Positions 1 to 10,143 of a stretch of 64,000 nt of DNA are shown here, piece by piece (the first letter of the stretch is position 1; the number at the start of each line of letters is the position of its first letter). Under the pieces are notes generated by a model, which was not told the origin of the DNA, did no database searches, and worked only from the letters and a program-made list of their open reading frames with translations. This DNA comes from Yersinia intermedia. GTDB lineage: Bacteria > Pseudomonadota > Gammaproteobacteria > Enterobacterales > Enterobacteriaceae. The translations under genes and the position numbers were made by a program. Location of the stretch: positions 4,030,001-4,094,000 of the forward strand of contig NZ_LR134116.1 in assembly GCF_900635455.1 (NCBI RefSeq). Reading direction: 5' to 3'.

Positions 1-9
1 CTGACAGGT

Positions 10-3000
10 TCAGTCACTCACTTTCTCTTTAGGTTCTGGATTCATACAACTGTAAATCACTGGTAACACCAGCAATGTCAGCACCGTTGCAAAGCCCAGA
101 CCAAACATGATGACCACAGCCATACTCTGGAAGAAGGCATCACTGAGCAGCGGAGCCAGCCCCAGAACAGTAGTAAATGCCGTCAGCATAATAGGCCGTA
201 AACGAGCGGTAGACGCATCAATGATAGCTTCGCGCAGTGGTTTTTCCTGCCGCTGTAGGCCTATCTCTTCCACCAGCACGATGCCGTTACGTATCAACAT
301 ACCACTCAGACTTAGCAGCCCCAGCAAGGCCATAAAACCGAAAGGGATCCCCGTCAACAGGAAGCCTACCGTGACACCAATTAATGCCAGTGGCACCGTC
401 AGCCAGATCGCTATAGCATTGCGCACCGAGCTGAACATTAATACCGTTACGATGAACATAATCAGGAACGCGATCGGCAAACTGATGAAAATACCCCGTT
501 GTGCTTCCTTGGTACTTTCATAGTCACCTCCCCACTCCAGTTCATATCCGCGCGGTAACTGAATGGCTTCCACACCCGGTTTGATACGCCGCAACAGTTC
601 AGCAGAGGTCTCACCACCTTGTTGGGTAGGGTCCGTTTGTACCGTCAACGTCCGCTTGCGGTCCAGGCGCATAATGAGCGGATCTTCCCACTCGGTTTCA
701 AAACTGGTGACAACATTATCGATCGGGATAAAGGCAAGGCGCGCCTGACTCCATACCATCACATCATTCAGCCGTTCTGCATTAAGCCGTTCTGCATCCG
801 GTGTGCGCAGTACAATCGGCATTAAGCGAGTGCCATCACGGTATAATCCTACCGGCAGGCCACCAAAACTCATGCGCAATGTGCCATCAACTTCGCGTTT
901 ATCTACCCCCAGTTCGCGCCCCAGATAGTCGGAGAATTGTGGCCGGATCATTTTGCTACGATCCTGCCAGTCATGCCGTGCACCATCTGCCATTGGATCA
1001 GCAATGATCGCCTTTTCCGCTTGCGCTGCCAGGGTTCGTAACACTTCAGGATCCGGGCCAACAAAGCGTGCTTCAATGGAGCTGTTGTTGGATGGCCCAA
1101 ACATGATGCGTTTTATCTGCGCATCAACCTGCGGGTATTCATCATGCATATAGGATTCGATTTCATCAATCAAACCCGGAATTTGATTTAGGTCCTCAGT
1201 ACGAATCATCACCTGCGCATAGTTAGGATAACGACGTTGAGCATTGTAGGTCAGCATAAAGCGCATCGCACCCTGACCAATCGTCACCATGGTGTCCTCA
1301 ACCCCTTTTTGCTGCTTGATATACTGCTCAACCTTGTTTGCTATCCCTTCGGTATAATTGATATCAGTGCCATTCGGCAGCCAGATATCAACGAAGAAGA
1401 TTGGCGTATTTGATGGCGGGAAGAAGCTCTGGCGAACATTACCAAAACCCACCACCGATGCCACTAACATGGCCGCCAGCAGCACCAAAGTGATACTGCG
1501 ATATTGCAGTAATTTATTCAATATCACCCGATAATAGCGGAATAACCACCCATCATAAGGTTGTCTGGCCGGCTTATCGGCATCCACTTTCGCCGGTTTC
1601 TGGTTTTGGAATGCCCACTTAGCAAAGACCGGTGTTAGCGTCAGTGCCGTGAGCCAACTTAACATCAGCGAGATCAACAACACCTGGAATAACGATTTAC
1701 AGTATTCACCCGTTGCATCATTGGACAGGCCGATAGGCGCGAAGGCCAGAATGGCAATGATGGTCGCGCCTAACAACGGCATCATTGAGCGCTTCACCAC
1801 ATTGCTAATAGCAGTAAAGATGTTTTCGCCTCGCTGGCGACCAACAACGATACCTTCCACCACCACAATGGCGTTATCCACCAACATACTGAGCGCAATA
1901 ATCAGCGCCCCTAACGACACTCGCTGTAGCTCGATATTAAATAGCCACATAATGAGCAACGTACCCAGTACGTTAAGTGCCAGCGAGATAGCTATCACTA
2001 TACCGCTGCGTACCCCCATGAAAATCAGCAAAGTGACCACAACAATCAACAGTGCCAACAGGAAGTTAAGGATAAAACCGTTAACGGCCCCTTCAACTTC
2101 ATGGGACTGATCATAGAACACGTTGATATGCATACCTAACGGGCGTTCACTATCAAGCTGCGCCAGTCTGGCTTTAATCGCATTACCTACGTTTACCACG
2201 TTGACATTTGGGGCAAACGAAATCCCCAGTGCCAGTGCGGGTTTACCGTTAGCACGATAAATATTGGTCGGTGAATGGCCGAAACCCTGAGAGACAGTGG
2301 CGATATCCCGCAAATACACGCTTTTCGGGCTGCCGGGCTGACTTACCAGTAAATTCCCCAGTTCTTGTACACTTTGGAATTCACCGGTCGGATGCAAACG
2401 GATAGACTCACTGCCTACCTGCAACTGGCCCGCATCAGACACCACATTCTGGCGGCTCAGTAAATCGGACAACTGCTGTGGCGTGATGCCTGCGGCGGTC
2501 ATCTGGGCGCGAGAAATCTCCACCTGAACTTCCTCAGGCAGAATACCCACAATACCCACTTTACCTACCCCAGGAACCAGTACCAGTTCACGTCGCAGTT
2601 GCTCGGCGAAATTACGTAAATCCTGGTTACTGTAACCCTCTCCCGTGAGCGAGAAGAAGAAACCATAAACATCGCCAAAGTCGTCATTGACCATCGGCGC
2701 ACTGGCTCCTGGTGGCAAGCGCACACTGTTATCGCTGATTTTACGCCGCAGTTCATCCCAGATTTGCGGTAACTCATTTGCGCCATATTGTGCGCGAATA
2801 TTGATGGTTATTTGCGATAAACCCGCACTGGAAATAGAGGTAACATCGTCAACATAAGAGAGTTCCTGAATCGCATTCTCCAATGGGAGCGTGACTTCTT
2901 CCTCTACCTGCTGCGCTGATGCACCATCATAACGGGTGACAACTACCGCCGTTTTGATGGTGAAAGCTGGGTCTTCCAGCCGGCCTATATTGAGATAGGC

Positions 3001-3081
3001 AATAATGCCACCAATACCCAGCAACAGGATCGTTAGCCAGATACGGGTATTATTATTGATAAAATTGTCAGTCAGCTTCAT
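10..3081 (-). CDS. RND-family multidrug efflux permease (inner membrane, HAE1/AcrB type)
   Basis: Proton-driven inner-membrane pump subunit that would export drugs or other amphiphiles through a tripartite complex. The protein is 1023 aa, the full length for this family. It has one N-terminal TM helix (about residues 13-32), a periplasmic porter domain, a TM block around residues 335-490 containing the motif LVDNAIVVVEG, a second periplasmic domain and a C-terminal TM block from about 855. At the TM4 proton-relay position, where AcrB has DD, this protein reads DN. That is seen in some RND subgroups, so it does not by itself mean loss of function. Its ATG overlaps the stop of the upstream adaptor gene (ATGA), indicating translational coupling. 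No outer-membrane factor is present here, so TolC is the likely partner. The substrate cannot be told from sequence. Confidence 0.93.
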   Translation of the reverse strand: MKLTDNFINNNTRIWLTILLLGIGGIIAYLNIGRLEDPAFTIKTAVVVTRYDGASAQQVEEEVTLPLENAIQELSYVDDVTSISSAGLSQITINIRAQYGANELPQIWDELRRKISDNSVRLPPGASAPMVNDDFGDVYGFFFSLTGEGYSNQDLRNFAEQLRRELVLVPGVGKVGIVGILPEEVQVEISRAQMTAAGITPQQLSDLLSRQNVVSDAGQLQVGSESIRLHPTGEFQSVQELGNLLVSQPGSPKSVYLRDIATVSQGFGHSPTNIYRANGKPALALGISFAPNVNVVNVGNAIKARLAQLDSERPLGMHINVFYDQSHEVEGAVNGFILNFLLALLIVVVTLLIFMGVRSGIVIAISLALNVLGTLLIMWLFNIELQRVSLGALIIALSMLVDNAIVVVEGIVVGRQRGENIFTAISNVVKRSMMPLLGATIIAILAFAPIGLSNDATGEYCKSLFQVLLISLMLSWLTALTLTPVFAKWAFQNQKPAKVDADKPARQPYDGWLFRYYRVILNKLLQYRSITLVLLAAMLVASVVGFGNVRQSFFPPSNTPIFFVDIWLPNGTDINYTEGIANKVEQYIKQQKGVEDTMVTIGQGAMRFMLTYNAQRRYPNYAQVMIRTEDLNQIPGLIDEIESYMHDEYPQVDAQIKRIMFGPSNNSSIEARFVGPDPEVLRTLAAQAEKAIIADPMADGARHDWQDRSKMIRPQFSDYLGRELGVDKREVDGTLRMSFGGLPVGLYRDGTRLMPIVLRTPDAERLNAERLNDVMVWSQARLAFIPIDNVVTSFETEWEDPLIMRLDRKRTLTVQTDPTQQGGETSAELLRRIKPGVEAIQLPRGYELEWGGDYESTKEAQRGIFISLPIAFLIMFIVTVLMFSSVRNAIAIWLTVPLALIGVTVGFLLTGIPFGFMALLGLLSLSGMLIRNGIVLVEEIGLQRQEKPLREAIIDASTARLRPIMLTAFTTVLGLAPLLSDAFFQSMAVVIMFGLGFATVLTLLVLPVIYSCMNPEPKEKVSD

Positions 3082-4163
3082 CAGAGACCCCGCTCACGGA
3101 CCCAAGCCCGGACAACCTGATTTGGGCGAAGCTCACCGGTACCTGCGGAGACAATCTGCTCGCCATCCGCCAGGCCGGAGGTGATTTGAATGCCGTTGGC
3201 GGTCAATTGACCCACCTGAACTTTGCGCTCTTCAACATGCATCTGACCGTCATCATTCTTGATAACCCAGACCCTGGCATCATTCAATTGGGCACTGTCT
3301 GGGTTAAACACCGCCTCCACGGGTACGATAATCGTCGGATGATCAGTACCAGACAGATTGCCAGAGTTGATTCTTACCCGGCCACTGATACCTGAAAGCA
3401 ACGGCATATCTGCTGGGCGCTTCATGGTCAGCGTCACCTGGAAAGTTTGTGAAGCAGAGGTGGTTGAGGTGGTGTGTTCTTTATACTCAGCAATAAATTC
3501 GCGCCCCGGCATATGGTTAAGTAATACCGTTGGCTTGTATGTCCGATTGCTGATGTCCAGCGTAGTAAACAGGCGCTCCGGCACACTGAACACCACATCT
3601 AACGTATCCAATGCACTTAATGTGGCAACCGCCTGACCTGGGGCCATGACCTGATGGTTACGCACATTCACATTGGCAATAATGCCATCAAAAGGTGCGG
3701 TGATAGTTGCATCACTAAGTTCTTTTTGTGCAATTTCCAAGGCCGCACGCGCAGATTCCATCTCAGCACGACGTACATCTAACTCAGCACGAGATACTGC
3801 TCTTTGCCCTTGCAACGTATTGAAACGGTTAAACTGATCGCGAGCCAGATTAAAAGTAGACTGACGATCCCTGACTCGTAGGTTCAAATCCGTATCATTC
3901 AGTCTGGCAATGACTTGGCCTTTTTTCACCTGCTCACCTTCACGAACCAGCAACTGTTGCAATTGCCCACTTCGTTTAAAGGAGAGTTGGGTTTCATCGC
4001 CAGCTTGTAATCGCGCTGGAAAATAGCGAGTGCCATTTTGCCCACTGTCTTCAACGGTAAATATTTTTACCGGGCGCACACTTTCTACGACTTCAGGGGG
4101 AGTTCTGTCGCAAGCAGCCAGAAGAAACGTTAATAGCAGAGTGATTACTGTTTTTATCTTCAC
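3081..4163 (-). CDS. RND efflux periplasmic adaptor (membrane fusion) lipoprotein
   Basis: Periplasmic adaptor that links the RND permease encoded just downstream to an outer-membrane channel. It is 360 aa with an N-terminal signal sequence ending in a lipobox (LLAAC), so Cys18 would be lipidated. After that come a barrel-sandwich/lipoyl half (LVREGEQVKKGQVIARL), an alpha-helical hairpin around residues 95-150, the second lipoyl half (ITAPFDGIIANV) and a C-terminal beta-barrel. The stop codon overlaps the permease start by four bases, and the two genes form an operon with the adaptor first, the usual order. No regulator gene is adjacent. Confidence 0.92.
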   Translation of the reverse strand: MKIKTVITLLLTFLLAACDRTPPEVVESVRPVKIFTVEDSGQNGTRYFPARLQAGDETQLSFKRSGQLQQLLVREGEQVKKGQVIARLNDTDLNLRVRDRQSTFNLARDQFNRFNTLQGQRAVSRAELDVRRAEMESARAALEIAQKELSDATITAPFDGIIANVNVRNHQVMAPGQAVATLSALDTLDVVFSVPERLFTTLDISNRTYKPTVLLNHMPGREFIAEYKEHTTSTTSASQTFQVTLTMKRPADMPLLSGISGRVRINSGNLSGTDHPTIIVPVEAVFNPDSAQLNDARVWVIKNDDGQMHVEERKVQVGQLTANGIQITSGLADGEQIVSAGTGELRPNQVVRAWVRERGL

Positions 4164-4426
4164 TATAAGATCTCGTTGAGTCAGGTTTTAATAATTATTG
4201 CAGATTAATTACTCACACTTTTTTTATCTGTTTTAGGCTTCACTTTTTTGTGACAGACAGCGCACCAGCCTTCTTATCAGTGTGATTAATAATCCCCCAG
4301 TAAAATAGATCAGCACAATTAGCGCCTAAATGGGTAGTGTTATTTGCACGTAACGGATAAATAGCCAATAGAGAAATAGCGCTGCTTTGCTATTCACTAT
4401 CGGCTATTTTTTTAAGAGCAACTCCG

Positions 4427-4796
4427 TTACACCCTAAATAATTCGAGTTGTAGGAAGGAGGCAATTAAGCGAATCCCCAGGAGCTTACGCAGTCAAGTGA
4501 TTCGGGTCAGTGCGCGCAGCTAACACCCCTGTGGCTTCAAGGCCGAAGGCCATCCCCAAAGTCATTGGAGCCACAGGTAGGCAGCCAGCAAACGAATCCC
4601 GATGAGCTTACGCAGTCAAGTGATTCGGGTCAGTGCGCGCAGCTAACACCCCTGTGGCTTCAAGGTCGAAGGCCATCCCCAAAGTCATTGGAGCCACAGG
4701 TAGGCAGCTAGCAAACGAATCCCGATGAGCTTACGCAGTCAAGTGATTCGGGTCAGTGCGCGCAGCTAACACCCCTGTGGCTTCAAGGCCGAAGGG
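4427..4796. repeat. Tandem ERIC-like repeat, three copies of a 123-bp unit
   Basis: The landmark GAGCTTACGCAGTCAAGTGA recurs at 4481, 4604 and 4727, giving an exact 123-bp period. The left edge has the typical ERIC end (ACCCTAAATAATTCGAG), while the internal copies carry an additional inverted segment around CCTGTGGCTTC. The array stops three bases short of the arcA stop codon, so it forms the 3' untranslated region of the arc operon and lies upstream of the efflux operon. ERICs are known to fold into long hairpins in RNA; any effect on transcript stability here is inference. Confidence 0.85.
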
Positions 4797-4798
4797 GA

Positions 4799-6082
4799 TT
4801 AGTAGTCGACGGCATCCCGGATTATTGGACACGTCATACAGTGACCCCCCCCACGCCCACGGCCTAATTCACTGCCAACGATTTCAATCACTTCCACCCC
4901 TTCTTTACGCAGCTGGGTGTTGGTTTTGGTATTACGGTCATAGGCCAACACCACACCTGGTGAAAGCGCAACCATGTTATTACCGCTGTCCCATTGTTGA
5001 CGTTCAGTATCGTAATCATTACCTTCCGTTTCAACCACACGCAGTTTTTTCAGATTCAGTGCACCAGCAACTGCTTCAACAAAAGTCCCTTTGTCGCGAC
5101 TTAACTTAATGCCGGTCGGGCCATTATCAGGGCGCAGTGAGAAGGTTTGGATCTGATTAACAATCGCCGGATATAACGTTACGACATCACGGTCGCAGAA
5201 CGTAAACACGGTATCCAAATGCATGGCGGCACGCAGTTTAGGCATGGCCGCAATCATGACGCGTTCAACCTGCCCTTCACTATTTTTAAACAGCGATTGC
5301 GCCAACTGAGTAATGGCCTGATGCGATGTTCGCTCACTCATCCCGATTAACACCGTTTTATTACCGATTGGCATCACATCACCGCCTTCCAGCGTAGCAG
5401 TGCCGTGGTGCTGCGTCGGGTCACCCCACCAGACTTTCACATTGGCATCACCAAAGTCTGGGTGGAATTTATAGATTGCCGTGGTGAGGATAGTTTCTTC
5501 ATGACGCGCCGGCCAATACAGTGGGTTTAGCGTCACACCGCCATAGATCCAGCAAGTGGTATCGCGGGTATACAGTGTATTGGGCAACGGTGGTAACAAG
5601 TATTCAGTTATGCCCACCGCTTCGCGGATCAGCTTCAACTCTTCTTTGTCACATTTACCGTCGTTATGCAGCTCAGTAGTCGATAAACCGCCAATCAGCA
5701 CTTCAGCGAGTACGCGAGGTTCCAGACTTTCCAGATAGCTGCGGGTTTCTTGCAAAATGCCCAGTGACACTTCATTAGGGACAATTTGCTGATCCAGAAT
5801 CCACTTTTTCGCCGCTGGAATGGCAACTGTTTCAGCCAGCAGGTTATGCATCTCAACCACATCAACACCGCGTTCGCGCATTTTGGTCATAAAATCGAAA
5901 TGGTCGCGCTTAGCTCTTTCTACCCACAGCACATCATCAAATAATAATTCATCACAATTACTTGGCGTCAGGCGGTTATGGGCACGCCCAGGGGCGCACA
6001 CCATCACTTTATGCAACTTGCCGACTTCAGAGTGAACACCAAACTTAGTTTTAGCGTGAGTTTTCTTAGCTTTATCTGACAT
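4799..6082 (-). CDS. arcA: Arginine deiminase
   Basis: Hydrolyses L-arginine to citrulline and ammonia, which supports acid resistance and, when coupled to later enzymes, ATP formation. The protein is 427 aa, full length. Family signatures are visible in order: the N-terminal [19 protein letters not shown], a metal-free active site with LEGGDVM (Glu), [10 protein letters not shown] (His and Asp) and the C-terminal GGGHCMTCP whose first Cys (about residue 415) is the catalytic nucleophile. The start is supported by a GGAG ribosome site. It lies 15 bp downstream of a putative arginine/ornithine antiporter gene and is presumably co-transcribed. No ornithine carbamoyltransferase (arcB) or carbamate kinase (arcC) gene is next to it. 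Confidence 0.93.
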   Translation of the reverse strand: MSDKAKKTHAKTKFGVHSEVGKLHKVMVCAPGRAHNRLTPSNCDELLFDDVLWVERAKRDHFDFMTKMRERGVDVVEMHNLLAETVAIPAAKKWILDQQIVPNEVSLGILQETRSYLESLEPRVLAEVLIGGLSTTELHNDGKCDKEELKLIREAVGITEYLLPPLPNTLYTRDTTCWIYGGVTLNPLYWPARHEETILTTAIYKFHPDFGDANVKVWWGDPTQHHGTATLEGGDVMPIGNKTVLIGMSERTSHQAITQLAQSLFKNSEGQVERVMIAAMPKLRAAMHLDTVFTFCDRDVVTLYPAIVNQIQTFSLRPDNGPTGIKLSRDKGTFVEAVAGALNLKKLRVVETEGNDYDTERQQWDSGNNMVALSPGVVLAYDRNTKTNTQLRKEGVEVIEIVGSELGRGRGGGHCMTCPIIRDAVDY

Positions 6083-6097
6083 AAGAACTCCAATAAA

Positions 6098-7606
6098 TTA
6101 TATGGTGATAATCCCGGTGGCAATGCTATAAATCGCAGCAACCGCAGCAACAATCAGAACAATAAACAGTATTCTCTCATAGGAATTAAAGGCTTTTTGA
6201 TGCTGCTCACGTTTGGCAATCAGATACAAAATAGTGCCTGGTCCGTAAATGATGGCCGACAACAGCACGTATTTCAGACCGCCGGCGTAAATCATCAGTG
6301 CAGAGTAGAAAGTGGCGATAATGGCAAAGATTAAATCTTTTCTATGACCACGGTTATTCGTTTCGTAAGTCTCACCGGTCCATGCTAATTTCAAGCCATA
6401 AGCTCCCACCAGCAGATACGGGATCAGAGTTAATGAGCTGGTTAATTCCAGTGCCAATTGGAAAGCATAATCAGTAAACAACGTGAGAATTAAGAATATC
6501 TGTATAAAGATATTGGTCAGCCAAACCGCTGCTGAAGGCACAGCATTGCTGTTTTCAGTCGCGAATATTTTTGGCATGCTGTTACTCTTGGCCGCCGAAA
6601 ACAGGACTTCCGCCGCCAGCAGTGACCATGATAAATAAGCACCCAATACGGAGATAATCAGGCCAACACTGATAAATATTGCCCCCCAGCGGCCGACTAT
6701 CGCTTCCAACACCCCGGCCATTGATGGCTGGCGTAACGCTGCCAAATCAGGGCGCAGTAGCACGCCGTAAGACAGCATAGTGATCAATACCAGTAGGCAC
6801 AGCACACCAATAAAACCCAGAACAGTCGCAATACCAACATGGCTACGTTCTTTGGCATAACGTGAATAAACGCTCGCACCTTCGATACCCAAGAATACAA
6901 ATACAGTGACCAGCATGGTGCTACGTACCTGAGAGAATAAAGACTCAGGTTCAACCGACGTGGTGATTGCCGCAGCCGCATGACCAACATAACCATAGTC
7001 ATTCAGATGGGATAAATCGGCACCTTTAACCACGTCTGGCGTGCCCCAGAAGTTCAACGCGAAGACATCACCTTTAAAGGCAAAAATCAGCACAATGACG
7101 AAAATGAAGATTGGAATTATTTTTGCAAAGGTAGCGATGGTATTAATTGCCGCAGCTTCTTTAACGCCGCGCAATATCAGGATATGGAATCCCCATAAAA
7201 TAACGGAGGCAATTAACACCGCTGGAATAGTATTACCATCACCGAATATCGGGAAGAAAGCCCCTAACGTAGATTTAATAAGTACAAAGTAAGAGACGTT
7301 ACCAATACAGGTACCAGCCCAGAAACCTAATGCAGAAGCAAAACCAAGATAATCCCCAAAGCCCTCTTTTGCGTAGATGAATACCCCAGAATCGAGATTA
7401 GGTTTACGCTGCGCTAATGTTTGGAAAACAAAAGCCAGCATTAACATCCCACCCCCGGCGATACACCAGGCAATCAGTGCACCAAACCCGCCCGTTGCTC
7501 GTCCAAATGTTGCCGGCAATGAAAATATGCCAGCCCCGATCATTGAACCGACCACCAAAGAGGTAAGGGCCGGTAAAGATAATTTATTCGTTGCTGAATT
7601 GGCCAT
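6098..7606 (-). CDS. arcD: APC-family basic amino acid antiporter (arginine/ornithine type)
   Basis: Inner-membrane amino acid exchanger of the APC superfamily, 502 aa with about 12-13 hydrophobic segments. The N-terminal helix I motif GSMIGAGIFSLP is the substrate-binding loop typical of ArcD/AdiC/LysP relatives. Its position directly upstream of arginine deiminase suggests it imports arginine in exchange for ornithine or citrulline. Without arcB in the operon, arginine/citrulline exchange is as plausible as arginine/ornithine. The family call is firm; the exact substrate is inferred from context. Confidence 0.82.
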   Translation of the reverse strand: MANSATNKLSLPALTSLVVGSMIGAGIFSLPATFGRATGGFGALIAWCIAGGGMLMLAFVFQTLAQRKPNLDSGVFIYAKEGFGDYLGFASALGFWAGTCIGNVSYFVLIKSTLGAFFPIFGDGNTIPAVLIASVILWGFHILILRGVKEAAAINTIATFAKIIPIFIFVIVLIFAFKGDVFALNFWGTPDVVKGADLSHLNDYGYVGHAAAAITTSVEPESLFSQVRSTMLVTVFVFLGIEGASVYSRYAKERSHVGIATVLGFIGVLCLLVLITMLSYGVLLRPDLAALRQPSMAGVLEAIVGRWGAIFISVGLIISVLGAYLSWSLLAAEVLFSAAKSNSMPKIFATENSNAVPSAAVWLTNIFIQIFLILTLFTDYAFQLALELTSSLTLIPYLLVGAYGLKLAWTGETYETNNRGHRKDLIFAIIATFYSALMIYAGGLKYVLLSAIIYGPGTILYLIAKREQHQKAFNSYERILFIVLIVAAVAAIYSIATGIITI

Positions 7607-7628
7607 GATGCTCTCAATGACATTGGAT

Positions 7629-8770
7629 AAATTAAGTTAAATGTAAATTCTGCTTATCTCACAGACAGATTCACCCAGACCCACTTATCAATATAAATAC
7701 ATAATTATCATAGCTTCCTTTAAAACTATTGCATAATGCCGAAAAAACAGACCAAATATTACAAAATGTAAATTATTGAAAAAATATCACGGGATCTATG
7801 GTTTTGTAACCATGTTGAAAATCATCATTTTGTATACTAAAGAAATCACATGACAGTTTAATTCACTGCCAGCAGGTCACTCCATTAGCATAGATATCTG
7901 TTTTTTCCAGAATAGTCATTTGAGATGATTCAAGCATAGGTATTAACCTAATTATCCCGATATATATAGGAGCCTCTACGGCCTTGCTCACTCGCGTTAT
8001 ATGGTCTACGTTTAGAGGTTGACCATTAAAAGTGAAAACAAAAAAATCAACTGTTTTCAATGAGTTAAAAATAACCATCCCGTTATAAAAAATAGGTCAT
8101 ATCTTATTAAAACTCTCTATCAGCTCACATTTACCCCCCTCTGACCGCCATCGATTAGCCATATGTAATCAGGTGATAACTACAGCCATATATCAGGTTT
8201 TGATTTTTATAAAATGGATATGATGTTGTTCTTTCAATCATTACCGCGCAGTTATTCATCACGAAAAAATCAATGCAAACCGCATCCGAATAATAATTAT
8301 CTCGATTTATTGTAGGCTCCATTTATAGTTCATTTACATTTGTTACAACAATGTAAACCTTCGACTGTAACATCTAATTCAGTGAAAAATTACATCGTTT
8401 AATGCTAAAATTTCATAATAAATCAGTTTTTTAATTTAACTAAAACCAACATTTTAAAATTAATCACTGATGAAATACGGTGATTTAAATGAAAAACACC
8501 TCCATTTTTCCCACGAAATCATTAGAAATATTAATGTTTATAATTGAAATATCTTACATGCAGTAGGATTATGATGATGAAATTAAGCAGGAAATATCTG
8601 ATAACTGACATTATCATTCCAACAAAAAAGCAGGAAACGTAAATAACATTCGTATATTCAATGCGCTGCGTTTACATCTCATTAAATATCTTCTGATCCA
8701 AATAGAGATATCGGTTTTCCCGTTAAAATTCACTTTTAGATTCAAGACATTCATCATTATTACGAAATCA
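7629..8770. other. AT-rich intergenic region, about 1.1 kb, no convincing gene
   Basis: This region separates the arc operon from the 3' end of waaL. It is AT-rich and holds a candidate FNR-like site (given separately). An open frame on the minus strand (7863-8078, 71 codons) resembles no family I know and lacks a clear ribosome-binding site, so I do not call it a gene. No tRNA-like fold or insertion sequence was seen. Confidence 0.5.
7815..7828. promoter_or_regulatory. Candidate FNR/CRP-family operator upstream of the arc genes
   Basis: The sequence TTGAAAATCATCAT keeps eight of the ten conserved positions of the FNR consensus TTGAT-N4-ATCAA. It sits about 210 bp upstream of the antiporter start, in AT-rich DNA. 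Arginine deiminase operons are commonly induced without oxygen through FNR/ANR-type regulators, so the site is plausible. It is only one weak match, and no promoter was convincingly placed beside it. Confidence 0.28.
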
Positions 8771-8805
8771 ATAAAAACGGCCCCATTAGTAGGGGCCGTT
8801 TTTAT
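8771..8805 (-). terminator. Rho-independent terminator after waaL (bidirectional in form)
   Basis: A perfect 14-bp stem (8771-8784 with 8792-8805, GGCCCC core) closes a seven-base loop and ends in a T-run on both strands. It lies 32 bp past the O-antigen ligase stop codon. Confidence 0.9.
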
Positions 8806-8836
8806 TGCACGTCACATTCACAGGATATATATCCTG

Positions 8837-10078
8837 TTATATCAATTGCTTATCCGATACATGCTGAGTCTCTGTTACTGAATAGCCCGCCAAAATTGCG
8901 ACGAAAATCATAAACAGATGGCCTTCAGATGAATCCAGCAGGAATGAATTAAAGAAGTTACACGCCATATAGCTGGTCAATACGGCCAGTAGCACATTGC
9001 GTAAAACCGGTGTCTGTTGCCAAATAACGCGATAACAACAGACAATCCATGCCAAAAAGATAATTAGGCCAACAATGCCTGATTGAATCGTTTCCAACAG
9101 ATATTGGTTGTGTGGATTATTGATTTTGTAATTGATCTCTGGATTCTCATAATAGAACCCGCCAGCGCCGTGCCCCAAAATAGGAGACTCTTTAATTAGC
9201 CGCACAGCTTCAATGGCAAAGGCCGAACGTTGCCCCATCGAACTACGACAAGCATCATTTACATCATCCGCAGAAGCGGCCATACAGACTTTTATCTCAT
9301 CAACACCCTGGACGATACGATCCGTGGCTTTATTGGGTATAAGTAGCAACGCAGTAAAGGCGATTGCCCCTAATACCACTAATAGCCAGCGCTGGCGGCT
9401 ACCCAGCGAGAAAAATAACCATATACCTAATCCAACAACCAATGCCACATAACCGGTTCGCCCCAATACCAAGAACAGAATACTGTAGCTAGCCGCCGCT
9501 ACCAGCAAGCCATACCCCCAGCGTTTCCAGCCCTGACTTTTAAAGGCTAGCGCTAGCCACAACAGCGCGGCCAATGCCATAAAGAAGTTTTGGGTAATTT
9601 GTAGTTTAAAAATGGTCGGGTTGGTTGGGTCTACATTGCCAATGGGAATGTGCAACACTCCAACGGCCAATGTTCCGGCTAATGCCACCGCGTTAGCCGC
9701 TAAGAAGCCGATACCGAACAATTTTATCAACCGTGGTTGGTTGATAAAAAACAGGGCTAACGGCAACACATAAAGAAATTTCTTATCTTTACCCACCATA
9801 TCCGGGCCGTAGCTGTTGTGATGGAACAATAGTGACAATGCCAGCAATGCAAACATGGCGGCTGGCAGGTAAATCAACGGATTCGTCAGTAATGGCTTAA
9901 ATTGCAATGCGTTACGATTGATTATCAAACAGATCAAGATTAAAACCAGCGAGATATTGATCAGTGAGTTGGATGCCGGTAAGGAAATACCTAGCAACAA
10001 TGCTGTAATACCGCTCAGCATTTCACTGCGACGGTTGGTCGTGAAAGCGACTGGCGAAGAAGTCGATGGGATTGTCAT
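8837..10078 (-). CDS. waaL: O-antigen ligase (WaaL, Wzy_C family membrane protein)
   Basis: Polytopic inner-membrane enzyme that transfers O-polysaccharide from undecaprenyl diphosphate to the lipid A-core on the periplasmic face. It is 413 aa with about 11-12 predicted helices. The large periplasmic loop contains the family motif around HGAGGFYYENPEINYKINNPH; the NPHNQYL segment carries the essential His. An Arg-rich patch precedes it (CRSSMGQRSAF). It follows a heptosyltransferase gene by about 65 bp in the same direction, making an LPS-core pair. O-antigen polymerase Wzy is a structural relative, but the core-biosynthesis neighbour favours ligase. Confidence 0.82.
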   Translation of the reverse strand: MTIPSTSSPVAFTTNRRSEMLSGITALLLGISLPASNSLINISLVLILICLIINRNALQFKPLLTNPLIYLPAAMFALLALSLLFHHNSYGPDMVGKDKKFLYVLPLALFFINQPRLIKLFGIGFLAANAVALAGTLAVGVLHIPIGNVDPTNPTIFKLQITQNFFMALAALLWLALAFKSQGWKRWGYGLLVAAASYSILFLVLGRTGYVALVVGLGIWLFFSLGSRQRWLLVVLGAIAFTALLLIPNKATDRIVQGVDEIKVCMAASADDVNDACRSSMGQRSAFAIEAVRLIKESPILGHGAGGFYYENPEINYKINNPHNQYLLETIQSGIVGLIIFLAWIVCCYRVIWQQTPVLRNVLLAVLTSYMACNFFNSFLLDSSEGHLFMIFVAILAGYSVTETQHVSDKQLI

Positions 10079-10143
10079 AATTCTCTCAGCTTAAGCTGGT
10101 TAGCGGAAAATAAAGTTACTGACAGATATGCGTTACACGCACA

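Noticed and set aside
107..2110. Several long plus-strand frames opposite the RND permease gene
   Set aside because: They are antisense shadows of a well-conserved gene, with no ribosome sites and no family features.
7863..8078. 71-codon minus-strand frame in the arc-waaL gap
   Set aside because: No recognisable motif or ribosome site; AT-rich DNA yields such frames by chance.
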